Shown here piece after piece: positions 35,264 to 47,662 of a DNA stretch of 64,000 bases. Numbering within the stretch: the first letter of the stretch is position 1; every line of letters begins with the position of its first letter. The notes beneath the pieces are model-generated. The model saw only the letters and a list, made by a program, of their open reading frames with translations, did no database searches and was not told where the DNA came from. Position numbers and translations under genes: made by a program. Origin of the DNA: Liolophura sinensis (lineage: Eukaryota; Mollusca; Polyplacophora; Chitonida; Chitonidae); the NCBI RefSeq assembly GCF_032854445.1, contig NC_088303.1, positions 14,579,501-14,643,500 on the forward strand, written 5' to 3'.

Positions 35264-37637
35264 GACCTTATAACATTAGTACAAGGGGCTTGTTTGTGGT
35301 GGTGTTAATTTGTGTGCCCTTCAGTCTGTTTATCAGACACAAACTCTCGGATTTGGACGATAACTTGAAAAAATGTGCACATGTTGACCTTGGGCAAGCA
35401 CCAATCCATCAAATTTTGATATTAATCCGGATCGGAAACCGGATTCAGGAATTTTAATAATTTTTCAGTATTTGTCATCGTATGTTTGTCATGTAGATCA
35501 TTTGACCTCACCGCCTTAACTCTCTAACGCATGGTTAATATATATTCTCAGAAGTCATGCCTGAATTTTAATCGCAGCTTTAATTTACGGCAGCTATCAT
35601 TCGAAACCGTATCATATACCTCTGATACATCAAGACTGAGGCGCTGCTTCTATGATGTCTAAATTTCGAGTCATGTCAATGTGTTGACGCATATCTGTAC
35701 GAACTTCTTTGTATCTACTTGTACTGATATGTGACTAAGAGCCATAAAAGTATAATACACATGTAGCTGCGGATTAACATTTGGGTGAAGATCTAAAGTT
35801 GGGTCAGGAATAACGTCTGTGACCTTAATTATAATGAGGTGATAGTTTTTCAGAGGACGGGTACATGTTGTCGCTACTCTGGTCTTACTCTTTATGCTGT
35901 GCGTCTTAATTATACAGGTACGTCTACAACACATGTGACTTCATGTCCTAGTGTCGGTACATCTAGGACAGATGTTACTTTACTTCCTAGGGCAGGTACA
36001 TCTAGGACAGATGTTACTTCATGTCCAAGGGCAGGTATTACTTCATGATATCGAGGTTGTGATATTTGTGATTAACCATACGTCGGTGTGCTTTTTCGAG
36101 GCTGCATACGTTTGCGTTTTTATAATATGCTTTTTCTGCAGTAGTTTCATGTGCTGAAAATATAGGTAAAGTGTTTGATTTTTGTATTTATCACATAGGA
36201 GCTATCTGTTGACTTAGCCCATAGGCATTCTTATGCGGTTGAATAATTTCAATTTCCTACACAAATGACCCCAAAACTAAGAAAATATATAAGATATTAG
36301 GACGGATACACTACAAGCTTACACATGTGAGAAATTCTGTTTTCATAATCATTTTTTTATTGCATGAAGAATGGAAAAATTTTGTGTCCACGTGAGTTAT
36401 TAATGCTCAAAATATGTTCTGTCCATTGCTTTTGTTGAACATGGTGAATTAAGGACTTTCTAATAAAAAACATACTGGTTTTGCTAGCTGTCAATGGTTG
36501 ATGTTTCCAATTCGAAAACAGAAAATTCTAGATATCTACCAAACTGAAGCCCAAATGCATTGTATCTCAGGAAACGAAGGCAACAAATTTTGTTTCTAAA
36601 ACCACAGTGATACCTTTATGTGGAATGTTAGAACCAGCAATGATCTTATAATATGTATAAATCTCAGTAAGATTAATATTTAAAGACATATACATGTGTT
36701 ACTCTGGTGCAACCCTGGAAACCCAGATGTGAGAGACCTTTAATATTTGGTTGGATCATTGGTTTTTAACGCCGTATTCCAGATTTGTAAAAAAATTTTC
36801 ACTTAAATACTGATACACCTAGGGATGTTTACGCATCCATGTTTGTTACATCAACATAGTGCTTTTATGAACAGTTGCAATTAAAGCGCGACTCAGATAT
36901 ATACATATATGTATTTGACCTGGAAATTATTTAAAGGACAACGAGTTTGAAGTTTGAATTTAATGTCAAGCCCAGACATTTCACCCATCATCTGATATTC
37001 GTCTGACAGAAAAACAATTTCAGTGATACATATTGAGGGGCTCAATTTCATCTGTTCAAACAAAATTTTATCTTAAAGGAGAAGAACACATAAAAATGGC
37101 ACCAATATCAGATAAAACAGCGTGAAAATTTATTTGCAAATATGGTCGCCATGGACGTTGAAACTGTTTCTTTTTTCCATTTTCTCATTCAGGAAAAATG
37201 GTATTTGAAAATATTTTTACATGATGGGTATTTGGAACTATCTCTTGGTTTATGTCATCTTTGTGTTATAGTGTTCTAAGTACCAAATGATAAATGTCTA
37301 ATAAATTTATTTCATTGAGAATTTGTTGTTTCTTTCCAAAGACATGCATTTAATCGTAATTATGATCATATTTATGCATATATTAAAATAAAATATGATT
37401 AAAATTCAGGTTGAACACATCTGTCATAGCTGAAAAGACCAAGTTTTAGCACAATTATATTTATTAAAAATGCGTAACATCCTCATTTAGAACATCACTT
37501 TGCAGAGACAATATTAACCAAGAGGTAGTCCCAAATGCCCACCATACAAAAAACCTTTTTTCTCATTGAAAAAAAGGAAAAAATAATTAAGGTTCAGTTG
37601 AACTTCATGTAATTTTCATGTTTTCTCCACTTTAAGC
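35264..37637. other. SLC17 3' region and intergenic DNA, no gene recognised
   Basis: It is AT-rich. It contains a three-unit 42-bp tandem repeat, a possible family D 3' tip (about 35860-35905) and a SINE-A tail fragment in reverse (about 36745-36805). No clear polyadenylation signal was picked for the SLC17 transcript. Confidence 0.45.
35918..36045. repeat. ~42-bp tandem repeat, three units
   Basis: Units are GGTAC(A/G)TCTA...ACATGTGACTTCATGTCCTAG / GACAGATGTTACTTTACTTC / GACAGATGTTACTTCATGTCC. The last unit is truncated. Confidence 0.8.
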
Positions 37638-37874
37638 GTTCAGCATGAAGGGGATAGTGCAACGACTGGTTGATTCGTATCAGTATAATGGCTGGGGTGG
37701 GACGACTTACTTCCCTTGGCCAAGTCAGCTCTGTGAAGCAGCAGTAGATAAAAGAGTGGGTTGAAATTCGTCTTGCAAGAAGAAGGCACATTGCTTACAC
37801 TTTAAGGATTCCTTCGTCGTCATATGACTGAAAAATTGTTAAGTACGATATTAAACCCCAAGCACTCACTCACT
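37638..37874 (+). mobile_element. SINE-B copy, forward, 5'-truncated
   Basis: GCGTTCAGCATGAAGGGGAT, AGTGCAACGACTGGTTGA, GTATAATGGCTGG, GAAGCAGCAGTAGATAAAAG, then the tail CATATGACTGAAAAATTGTTAAG...ACCCCAAGCACTCACTCACTC. Relatives are at 47420-47662 and, full-length in reverse, at 59414-59762. Confidence 0.8.
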
Positions 37875-38159
37875 CCTCTTTAAGCGGTTCACATTGATGA
37901 TGCCGTATCTCCCCAATGGTAGTAAGGGAACTAACTCAGCATGTTGAAGTTATGGCAGTTACCCCTCTTTGGCCTTTAAATAGAAGCAAATACATGTCTA
38001 GTAGTACCATGATGTTGTCAGAAACAGGAAACTACAAATTCAGTGATGTTACTTGTAACTTATTAGACGTCACCAGTGTATAATTACTCAAAATGCTTAG
38101 TTGTCTTCAGATTTATCCACGGTCACATTTATCAACGTTTGTTTGTTAAACCACCTGCT

Positions 38160-38545
38160 GTCTATGCTGCAGTGCCACAGGACTTCTGGTCTTTGCTGCG
38201 GACCCAGGAGTCTCTCACCAATGCGGCCGCTGTGAGCTCAAGTCCAGCTCATGCTGGCTTCCTCTCCGGCCGTACGTGGGAAGGTCTGCCAACAACCTGC
38301 GGATGGTCGTGGGTTTCCCCCGGGCTCTGCCCGGTTTCCACCCACCATAATGCTGGCCGCCCTCGTATAAGTGAAATATTCTTGAGTACGGCGTAAAACA
38401 CCAATCAAATCAAATCTTTGCTGCCGATGGCCGTGGCTTTCCCCGTGAGCCCAGTTTCCACCCACCATAATGTTGGCTGCCGTCATATACGTGAAATATT
38501 CTTGCGTACGGCCTCAAACAACAATTAAATATATAAATTAATAAT
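38160..38545 (+). mobile_element. Nested SINE-A pair
   Basis: A younger SINE-A (38200-38414, with B-box-like GAGCTCAAGTCC and the usual body and tail) is flanked by the 10-bp repeat TCTTTGCTGC at 38190-38199 and 38415-38424. The target is an older SINE-A, whose body resumes as CGATGGCCGTGGCTTTCCCC and ends near 38545. Confidence 0.8.
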
Positions 38546-41374
38546 CTTCTATTCTTCGTTTATAAATAATTTGCTTAGTGCTGTTATTTTCAACGTTCGT
38601 CTATTCACAGACACCAAATGTGATACCCGTCCATTTCACACCAGGAATACCTCGCATGACCTTGTATGTCCTTGACCTTAATGTTATTTCAAATTAGCCA
38701 GCCTCATGGTTGGTATATTTTAATGCTGTCTACTATATAAAGCTTGTCAGTTATGGACTTGGATTTTGTGAGGCCTAGCTTAGAGTACGCAAAACTGGTT
38801 TTGGATAGTATTTAAATTTAAGGTTTTCAGAAAAGTTCTTTTCGGGTCATAACAGGCCTGAAACGATGAACATCATCTGATGATTTTAATGTTGAGTCTG
38901 GTGTTGGTGAAGTCTTAAGGTATTTCAGAGAGTCAGGGGAACTTTGCTCAAGCCATTGAGGCCATGCCACTCTCAATCTGCTAATTCGAGAAATGCCGCA
39001 AAACAGGATGTCGCGTCTCTCGTAGGCTAGGCGTTACAAGATAAACAAAAGTAAACAATTATCTCATGACCTCACACCGCGCCTGACTGGTTGAAACTGA
39101 GAATTCTCGAGGCCAAGCTGAATAACATGGCGCTACTTCCCAGTTTCTCGATGTGAGAGCACTGGATAAATAATGAAATGATACGCCTTTTAAACGTTGT
39201 GTTGAATATTTTATAGTAGGGTTATGTTGCACTGAAATGACTCGGCCGCACAGCATAACTATAAATGATGAAATCATACGCCTTTTAAACGTTGTGTTGA
39301 ATATTTTATCGATTCATATGTACATCTGGTCTTTTCTTGTAAGGTGTTTGAAAACAAAACTAAAAAGGTGGGAATCAATTCTTATGTATTTAGTAGTGTT
39401 TGAATGACGATGTTCGGGCTCCTGTTATACCTCAGCTCCTTTTCCAGTGCCTGTACATTATCATGGCCTTGTTCTCAATTCTGTTCTCAACACAAGCAGG
39501 CGCATGCCGAAGTTTCACACCTCGAATAACTTATAAGTACTATATTCTTACTGTGATTATAGGATGTTGTTGAATCCTCAAAAGAAAATACAACTTTAGA
39601 CTAAATATGCATATGAACATTAGGTTTAAAAGGCATACCTTTATATTTTGTGGTGTTGCATAACCGATATAAGCTCATAGTAATCTAAAAATTGAATGGA
39701 GAAAAATCGACTGCGCCGCCATCTTATTCTTGTTAACTAGTCAGAGGCGAGTTACTGCCGCTGATGTCAGGTAAACCAAAACCCGGCACGTGCGGTACTA
39801 AATATCGCGACATTATGTTTTTGGCTTCTCTAACATGGAGTATGGCATGGCCTCCTATGAATTCAACATCAACAGTTGATTTACAGCTAGATTTAGATTA
39901 GATTTACTCGAATTGTGCAACAGAGAGTTCCGATCCAAATTTCTCAACACCTGGGATATGATTGTGTCTATCTCGCTCGTGGGATATGCGTTTGTTAGGG
40001 ATAATAAATGTCATCCTTATTTGGTACTGATTCTAACTATTGCTTTGTCTTTTATTTCTGTACATTTATGTATCTTCCGGAGTAACCAACCATTTTTCAA
40101 ACAGTAGGCCTACATATATATGGGGTGGATGTGGTTGGCGCGCACGTGCGTGTGCGTTCGTGGCAGGTGGGGGGGGGGGGGGTGGTGTGGGTTGTGGTGG
40201 GGATTTAATGGGAAGAACAAAAATAGTGTATACCATGTTGAAAACTCTTACTGATTGTCTGGCAAGTGTAAAGAAAGTCGTGAGCTCACTCACGAACTGA
40301 TATACAAGTTTTCGAAGACAGGGAGGTGTTAATGAAACACCGTGATCAGTGTGAACAATAAGAACACCTTAATGAATGAATTTGTTTCAGAAATATCCGC
40401 AATCACATGCATGTATTACGATTAAAAGCTCTCACCAGCAATACATGTGCATGTATTACAACGAGTGAAATCTGACAAATTGTAGTATTTACACAAATCT
40501 GGAAAACGAGCCCAGATCAGGCCGGTAGGCATACACACGTCACATTTACCCGGTATATTTAGACTGCTAGATTTAGACATTCCTAAATCTGGTTACATTT
40601 ATCTATCATCAGTTAATCATTATTAATGCTTGAACTGACGTTGTACCTAAGGTAGGATTACACCTCAGCTATATTCTAATAACTAAATAGGTTATTTAAC
40701 TAATAAGTTTTGTCAGGGCAGAAGAACTCAGAGCGCTATATTTCGTCAGTCAGCGTTTGTTTAAATGTTACTTTTTCTCACCGCGAGTCATTAAACGACA
40801 AATATTAGTGCACATATCAGTGGATTAAGCCAGTGAATCTTTTGAACATAAAGAACTCTAGAAGCCATGTGTTCGACAAGTTGGATGGCATGACGTCTCC
40901 GATTGGAACGATTCTGGTCTGGATGTAATCCTGTCTGAGTAACTCAAAGCTCTGTAATCCTGAATGATCCGAGCAGACTACATCTCCGACCTAACACGGA
41001 ATTTGTGAACAGCTTCTGTGGCTGGCAATCCCGGGAAACACAAGCTCAGATAATGACCAAGACAATCTGCCCTGTAAAGCAGGCCCATTCACATCAGGCA
41101 TCATTTCTGCCCACCCTTGTTCCCGGCCAGTTTATTTTAATCGGAAAGAGCTTATAACTAATGCCAAAGGCTCTGAAATAAAACGAGGTCTTACAAATTG
41201 TCAAACGAAGGCAAGACATCTACTACTACGGTAAAATAGTTTACTTTCAAGCCTCAAAAGAAAAAAAATCTGATTATTTTGGTTTAATGCTAGTATGACT
41301 GAAATAGCTACATTACCATTCCTGTGTCGCTGTTAGTGAGCCCTTACTATGTGTACTTAATACCCTCTTTTAAA
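38546..41374. other. Intergenic, no gene recognised
   Basis: It contains a 95-bp-period tandem duplication (39166-39310) and a G-rich tract (about 40166-40202) next to CGCACGTGCGTGTGCG. Open frames rich in glycine or proline over the tract are composition artefacts. Confidence 0.5.
39166..39310. repeat. Two-unit tandem duplication, period 95 bp
   Basis: ATAAATAATGAAATGATACG at 39166 and ATAAATGATGAAATCATACG at 39261 are each followed by CCTTTTAAACGTTGTGTTGA and ATATTTTAT. Confidence 0.85.
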
Positions 41375-41642
41375 ATTTATTTATTTAGTTTATTTGATCG
41401 GTGTTTAAAGAATAAGAATATTTCACTTATACGACGGCAGCCAGCATTATGGTGGGAGGAAACCGGGCAGGACCCGGCGGAAACCCACGACCATCCGCAG
41501 GCTGCTGACAGACCTTCCCACTTACGGCGGGAGAGGAAGCCAGCATTAGCTGGACTTGAACTCACAGCGACTGCATTGGTGAGAGGCTTCTGGGTCATTG
41601 CGCTGCGCTAGCGCGCTAACCGACTGAGCCACGGAGGCCCCC
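41375..41642 (-). mobile_element. SINE-A, full-length, with 13-bp TSD
   Basis: This is the best reference copy. On the minus strand it starts with a tRNA-like head (TGGCTCAGTCGGTTAGCGCG as A box, GAGTTCAAGTCC as B box), then the conserved body, then the TAAATAAATAAAT-type tail. The perfect direct repeat ACCCTCTTTTAAA flanks it at 41362-41374 and 41643-41655, so it is a genuine retroposed insertion. Length is 268 bp. Confidence 0.92.
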
Positions 41643-41865
41643 ACCCTCTTTTAAAGGTTAATATTGGCAATGAAATGACAAATATGTTTTTATGTAGGAT
41701 AGCTAGTTTATATTTTTCTTCTGGCGTTTTTCCTATCATGCTCCATCACAGTTCAAATGTTACAAAGGAATGCGACGTAAATGCGAGCGTAAGCCGCATG
41801 TGTAAGGTGTACATTTCCGATAGAGCGAGGCGAAGAGCGACATCTTCTCCCCTTTACCATCGTAA

Positions 41866-42494
41866 AGCTGTATGAGGTGGTATGGCGTGGTACCACATAA
41901 ACGTTGAAGGTTGATAAATTTACTACATAAATAGTAAGGAAAATCAATGTGCTGGTGTAACCTATAGGAAATAGGCCCAATTTGGCCTGATTAGCTTGAC
42001 TGTGGTCAGGTGAAGTTGTAAGTGTCTTATTATCTTGGATTACTTTGTGTATATTTGATTCCCCATCCCCTTCCATCAGTCGGCAATGCGGTCGCTGTGA
42101 GCTCAAGTCCAGCTCATGCTGGTTTCCTCTCCGCAGGTTGCTGGCAGATCTTCTCACGTACGGCCGTGGGTTTCCCTCGGACACTGCCCTGTTTCCTCCC
42201 ACCATATTGCTGGCCGCCGTCGTATTCTTGAGTACGGCGTAAATCACCAATCAAATAAATAAATAAATCCATCAGTCTGCTTGTTTGCCATGCATCACTG
42301 GCGCTTACTAGTTGGATTTTCATTTACTTTCATTTACATAGGTAATTGTAAGCTTGTATTTATTTGAACATAACTGTTTCAGAATATATACAGATATACT
42401 TAGCAAGTTATTTTCATCCCATTATTCTTTACCACAATAATGTATTGTCATTTTGCGACAAGCAAAGTGACTAAAAAAGCACATAAGTTTACTA
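41866..42494 (+). repeat. 629-bp duplicated segment, copy 1
   Basis: It is near-identical to 45840-46472 from AGCTGTATGAGGTGG to AAGTTTACTA. I saw about four substitutions (for example GTGGTCAGG/GTGATCAGG and CTTCTCACG/CTTCCCACG) and one extra AATA in the other copy. It contains a SINE-A with its TSD, so the insertion predates the duplication. Confidence 0.92.
42082..42267 (+). mobile_element. SINE-A within the 629-bp segment, 10-bp TSD
   Basis: TCCATCAGTC occurs at 42072-42081 and 42268-42277. The body begins GGCAATGCGGTCGCTGTGAG and ends in AAATAAATAAA. The tRNA-like A box is missing. Confidence 0.88.
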
Positions 42495-42659
42495 GGCCGT
42501 ATCTGTTCTCTTTCTACAGCATTTGATAACACTAACCAGTCATATGATTCAATCAAACAAAATGTACATTCATGAACTTTACAAATGGTAACTAAAAATG
42601 TCCAGTCAGACATGGGCCAACAGTTTTTCCTATGCACAAAACGAGATGTTGAGATTAAT

Positions 42660-42950
42660 GTTGACCATGTAGGTTTTATGAATCACAAGGCTATAGGTTA
42701 ATGTTGATGGTTGGTCATAGTAGTTTTGTGAACCACATGACTACCTGTTAAGGCTAATGTCTGGCCATAGTGGTTTTGTGGACCACAAAGCTGTAAGTTA
42801 AGTTTGAAGTTTGGGCACGAAGGTTTTTGTGAACCACATGTAATACTGCAGGTTAAGGCTGATAGTTGACCAAGTTGGCTTGGGAACCGCAAGACTACAA
42901 TTTCAGGTTAATTGTTGGCCAGATAGGTTTTGTGAACCACATGCAAGACA
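42660..42950. repeat. ~60-bp degenerate tandem repeat, about five units
   Basis: Each unit carries TTTTGTGAACCACA(T/A)G, a CTA/CTG...GGTTAA block and TTGG(T/C)CA. Spacing is roughly 58-65 bp and the units are well diverged, so the array is old. Confidence 0.75.
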
Positions 42951-43774
42951 AACATGTAGAGAGTATTACCCATTGATATTATTTCCCATTTTAAACAGAG
43001 CTTCAGTTTTTTAAGGCCCAATGGCTACAGGTTAAAGTTACGGACTGATCATCCTGGTATAACAAAGGATGATAATTTGCCAAGAAAGCATTTATCGAGT
43101 CTGACTGAGTAGGCGTTCATAACAAAAACCTCGTTTACCAAACTTAGTGTTAATCATTCGTCCGCATTTCGCAGTGTCACACGCGCACAGAATCCAGGCA
43201 CATGTCAGTTGGAATGACGTCATAGATGTGGTCGCTCTGAGATGATCTATACATTCCTGCATGGTTTTATGCTCCATTTTGTTTTTCTCAGCATAAGCCG
43301 CCATAGCTAATGCCTCTGATCAGCGTCTAACACTGTATCTTGTGTTATTCACCTACGTCTCTCTGGGATTGTTCGTTATGCAACATTTATCAGGACACAA
43401 CTCACGTACTTGACAGCGTTTCTCTTAAATAAGCTTCATAAACGGCAAACCTCGGCGTTCGTGTTTTGTATTTACGTGGATTTTTTTACGTACATTATCG
43501 CATTACATAATTTTTGCTTTTTTACCTCGTGACTATTTTTTCTTACGCCTAACATTTTAAACCTAGGATCGATACCAAGCCTTACAGCATATTATTAGTT
43601 AAAACAAATTTAAGCTAAGCTTTTCCCCGCAAGGATTTGTACTTTACATTTTGCTATTCCCGTAAAAAAAGCGTAACCTTGGAAATCACGTGACGCCAAC
43701 AAAATTTCACATGTCAACACAATTCCATGCTGTTTGACTGGTCAGCTCTATCGAATTTCACGGGAGCGGACACA
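42951..43774. other. Intergenic, nothing recognised
   Basis: It is AT-rich, with no coding signal and no clear repeat apart from its neighbours. Confidence 0.45.
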
Positions 43775-43995
43775 CCACATAAACAGAGAGGACTCGCCGA
43801 CGTATTTTTCGCGGATAGGGTTTTATTCCAGTTGTTCATGTAAATACTTCGGTAGTAGCAACATATACCCGTTTTCCAAACACCATCATGGCCTTGGCTT
43901 AAGCAGAATTAGGTTAAAACATGCAGCGATGTTAATTGCCATTCATTAGACGTCATGTATCTAGAATTACTCAGAATGGAGTGTTGGCATCACAT
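43775..43995 (-). repeat. Family D copy, reverse
   Basis: GGGTTTTATTCCAGTTGTTCATGTAAAT, ATTAGACGTCAT, AGAATTACTCAGAATG and TTGGCATCACATTTAA are the reverse-complemented D landmarks, in inverted order, as expected for a minus-strand copy. Confidence 0.65.
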
Positions 43996-44104
43996 TTAAG
44001 GTAAAAAAAACGTTGAAGTAATACAAGAGACCCAGACCTCGTGGTAGCTTAGTCTACCAGCAGAATCCTGGTTAATGCACGAATACAATATACAAGAGTT
44101 ACAT

Positions 44105-44380
44105 CATTGAGAGTAAAACTCGAGCAGCAACGACAGTGTGAACCACAGCAACCTGCGGCCGGTCGTGGGTTCCCCCCACCATAATGCTGACAGCAATCGT
44201 ATAAGTGAAATACTCTTCAGTGCGGCGTGAAATACCGATTAACTAAATAAATAAATAAATAAACAGTGTGATAGTCACAACCGGTGAAAAACAATCTGCT
44301 GTGAGTTTACTTCAGTCGGAGTTTTTTTTCCAACTGTTCATGGAAACGCTTAAATAGTACCAACTTAGACATCCTCTAAC
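44105..44380 (-). repeat. Family D copy, reverse, split by a SINE-A
   Basis: GAGAGTAAAACTCGAGCAGC and AACGACAGTGTGA (D 3' end reversed) are separated from GATAGTCACAACCGGTGAAA and CCAACTGTTCATGGAAACGC by the inserted SINE at 44142-44262. Confidence 0.7.
44142..44262 (+). mobile_element. SINE-A, 5'-truncated, 9-bp TSD, nested in family D
   Basis: ACAGTGTGA occurs at 44133-44141 and 44263-44271. The body is CAACCTGCGGCCGGTCGTGG...CACCATAATGCTGAC..., with the tail AAATAAATAAATAAATAA. Removing it restores the D sequence. Confidence 0.88.
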
Positions 44381-44399
44381 ACAATTATTTAACAGCATA

Positions 44400-45839
44400 T
44401 TCCACAACGATTCACTCGTATGGCTGTTCCGAGATATGGGCGCAGGAAGGCTGTCCTCCAGAGCTTGTGGCAAGTAACTCCACACGTGACGCACAGACGC
44501 ACAGAGCGAGCTTAAAGTGAAAAACAGCACCTGACTAATGTTCATGTCCACTGAAAGGCTACCATTGAAAGTATCTTAAACAGGTATTAATTTTATTTAG
44601 CTTTTTCTCCACCCAATAAAAGTTTAGTGAAACTTCGTCTTGATACGGCTTCAGTACGTCTCCATTGTGGAGAGCAAGGTGACGTCACGTTTACTCTAGC
44701 TCACTGACGTGGAAGGTATTTTCCGTATAATAGTGTAAGCAGTAGCCTATGGCAGATAAAAGTTGTAGACTTCGGCGAAGAAAGCCCAAGTGATAAATAG
44801 CATGATGAATTGTACATACTGTAAATAAGGATATTTCTTGCAGCGCTTGAACTGTTGATACAGTAGGCGTACTATTTATAAGAAAAGTCCAGACACCCTG
44901 TTTAAATAGCCTGCAGATGCATGGTAAGGTTAGTCGTAACCTCTGGAGGGAATGTGCTGGTGATCTTCACCCGTTTTGAAAATTTACAAAATTACGATTA
45001 GATTGTTGTACAACCCCTAGATTCATGCCCAATTCTGAACCAAATAGAATAATTCTAAGCACCACTGGGTCTGCATAATCTAGGCGATCGAATGTCAATG
45101 GATTTTATGAGATGAGAGCAGTGCTGACCTAGTTATCGCGGACGTCAGTGAAAGCACTTCGGCTTGAACACGGCGTTTCAATAATTTTACTGTATTTTAA
45201 ACAAGAAAACAGACAAAAACATCCCTCGTATGAGAGAAAGACAAAAGAGTAAAATTTAAATACTTCAGTTCTAACAAGTTCCGAAAATACAAATTATATT
45301 ATAAGATTTAATCAATTTTATGCAATGATTCTGTGTTATCATGTCACCTCATGGACCTCACAGCTTAAGCCGCGCAATCTGATAGCAACGTGTTTGATTG
45401 GATAAAATGCTCCAGCTGTCTTCCTCGATTCACACCAGCCATGTGTGCAATATTCCCATTTTGTTCTACATTTTATTCGGTGAAATCTCATTAAAACAAT
45501 AAAGTATGATACTTGTTAGAATGCTTGAGTAGCCTGCATTCGACTGAAATATATTTTAGTCAGGTGCTGTCGTGTTCTGTAAGATTACCGATGTGCAATT
45601 CGGGCAATTCAGTTCAATATTTGTCTCCGAACTAAAGAATGAAGTCACACTGATTGGATAATACTGCCACACATACATTTTGGTTGTTGATACACCATAA
45701 GTTTCTTCACAGTTATTTTGCCCCTACATATATGGTTTAAATATGTCATGATTTACCTCAGTGTCTTTACCCGCCACACTGCGGGTTATATACCAAGGTG
45801 ACAAAATGATTTTTTGCATATGTTGTACTGAAAAGCGCC
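44400..45839. other. Intergenic, nothing recognised
   Basis: No coding signal and no strong repeat were seen between the D copy and the second 0.63-kb segment. Confidence 0.45.
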
Positions 45840-46472
45840 AGCTGTATGAGGTGGTATGGCGTGGTACCACATAAACGTTGAAGGTTGATAAATTTACTAC
45901 ATAAATAGTAAGGAAAATCAATGTGCTGGTGTAACCTATAGGAAATAGGCCCAATTTGGCCTGATTAGCTTGACTGTGATCAGGTGAAGTTGTAAGTGTC
46001 TTATTATCTTGGATTACTTTGTGTATATTTGATTCCCCATCCCCTTCCATCAGTCGGCAATGCGGTCGCTGTGAGCTCAAGTCCAGCTCATGCTGGTTTC
46101 CTCTCCGCAGGTTGCTGGCAGATCTTCCCACGTACGGCCGTGGGTTTCCCTCGGACACTGCCCTGTTTCCTCCCACCATATTGCTGGCCGCCGTCGTATT
46201 CTTGAGTACGGCGTAAATCACCAATCAAATAAATAAATAAATAAATCCATCAGTCTGCTTGTTTGCCATGCATCACTGGCGCTTACTAGTTGGATTTTCA
46301 TTTACTTTCATTTACATAGGTAATTGTAAGCTTGTATTTATTTGAACAGAACTGTTTCAGAATATATACAGATATACTTAGCAAGTTATTTTCATCCCAT
46401 TATTCTTTACCACAATAATGTATTGTCATTTTGCGACAAGCAAAGTGACTAAAAAAGCATATAAGTTTACTA
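45840..46472 (+). repeat. 633-bp duplicated segment, copy 2
   Basis: It pairs with 41866-42494 about 3.97 kb upstream, in the same orientation, at about 99% by eye. The flanks on both sides are unrelated between the copies. Confidence 0.92.
46056..46245 (+). mobile_element. SINE-A within the second 0.63-kb segment
   Basis: It is the duplicate of the insertion at 42082-42267, with the same TSD TCCATCAGTC (46046-46055 and 46246-46255) and one extra AATA in the tail. Confidence 0.88.
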
Positions 46473-46496
46473 AATAGTATGTTTTAAGATAGATCT

Positions 46497-46614
46497 TCCC
46501 CCAAGGCTCTGCCCGGTTTCCACCCACCATAATGCTGGCCGCCGTCGTATAAGTGAAATATTCTTGAGTACGGCGTAAAACACAAATCAAATCAAATAAA
46601 TAAATAAATAAATG
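46497..46614 (+). mobile_element. SINE-A, 5'-truncated, 11-bp TSD
   Basis: AAGATAGATCT occurs at 46486-46496 and 46615-46625. The body starts at the CTCTGCCCGGTTTCC part and ends in AAATAAATAAATAAATG. It lies just outside the duplicated segment and is absent beside copy 1. Confidence 0.9.
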
Positions 46615-47419
46615 AAGATAGATCTGCTTGTTATGTTTAATAAACTTTATGTTCTGTGTGGGTGCTGTGTAAAAAAAATTAGTTTGAGAACAATTAATGG
46701 CTACATGTACAAGTGGGGATAGGGTCAGCAATTCTTAAATAATTTTCATGCAGCGGATAAGAGGAGATCACATTTTAAGTTCTAATGACAACAAGCGTTG
46801 CATTTAAGGAAAGGCAGTCGAAATATGCATTTCGGCAGAACGTAATATTCCAGCTACATAGGCTATCAACGTTTGTAGGCTCCTTCATACACCCCTGAAG
46901 TTTCCCTTTTGCCTAAAGCCATGTAATATGCAATATTTTCGTTTGACTGCAAGTATCATATGAAGATATTACTGACAAAAATTTGTCATAATTGTGTCAC
47001 ATCTGTGGACTGCACGTGATCTCCAGCGGTCCATAGATCAGGGATGGTCCTTATATAGACGTAACCGGTTCCTCTCCGGTATCAAAGGGAATAATGGCGG
47101 GAAGCTGATCGTCGTTACACCTGGATACTCACTGTCTTTACCGCTCCCCCAGACAAGCTGGAAAACATCTGAATAACCTTATCAATGCACCGTATTTATA
47201 CATATAGGCAAGTATTCCTTTTGACAAAAGTGGGACATAAAGTGTCCACCATTCCTACATTCAGGTAATAATAATAAACTTACGCTTTCGCTGCGTGCAT
47301 ATACTGATAACAATACTGCATTGTAGTATTCCACAAATTGCATAGCCTGAACCCGGTTTATGAAGAGGGCATGTCTTGTTTTCATAACGCGTGTCAAAAT
47401 CAAGGAGTCAATACGACTT

Positions 47420-47662
47420 CCTCTCTTGGCGTTCAGCATGACGGGGAGAGTGCAACGGCTGGTTGACCCGTATAATGGCTCTGGCGTGGCTGCTTACTAC
47501 CGGTAAGTCGCCTCAGTGAAGCAGCACTAGATAAAAGAGCGATGGAACCCGTCCTGCAACAAGGAGGCACATTACATGCACTCTAAGGATTCCTTAATCG
47601 TCATATGGCTGAAAAATTGTTAAGTACGACGTTACACCCCAAGCACTCACTCACTCACTCAT
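47420..47662 (+). mobile_element. SINE-B copy, forward, 5'-truncated
   Basis: CTTGGCGTTCAGCATGACGG, GTGCAACGGCTGGTTGACCC, GAAGCAGCACTAGATAAAAG, CATATGGCTGAAAAATTG and the ACCCCAAGCACTCACTCACTC tail follow the order in the other SINE-B copies. Confidence 0.8.

Noticed and set aside
40134-40202. Glycine- or proline-rich frames over a G-rich tract
   Set aside because: They are low-complexity composition only.
41560-41640. Possible tRNA gene (A and B boxes on the minus strand)
   Set aside because: The tRNA-like part is the head of a SINE with a TSD, and no complete cloverleaf with an acceptor stem was seen.
41753-42250. 165-residue frame on the minus strand, repeated at 45724-46224
   Set aside because: It spans the 0.63-kb duplicated segment and its SINE-A. 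Conservation reflects recent DNA duplication, and part of the protein is SINE translation.
42474-42494. Helitron-like CTAG end of the 0.63-kb segment
   Set aside because: The other copy ends CTAA, no 3' hairpin was seen and the left end does not start with TC.
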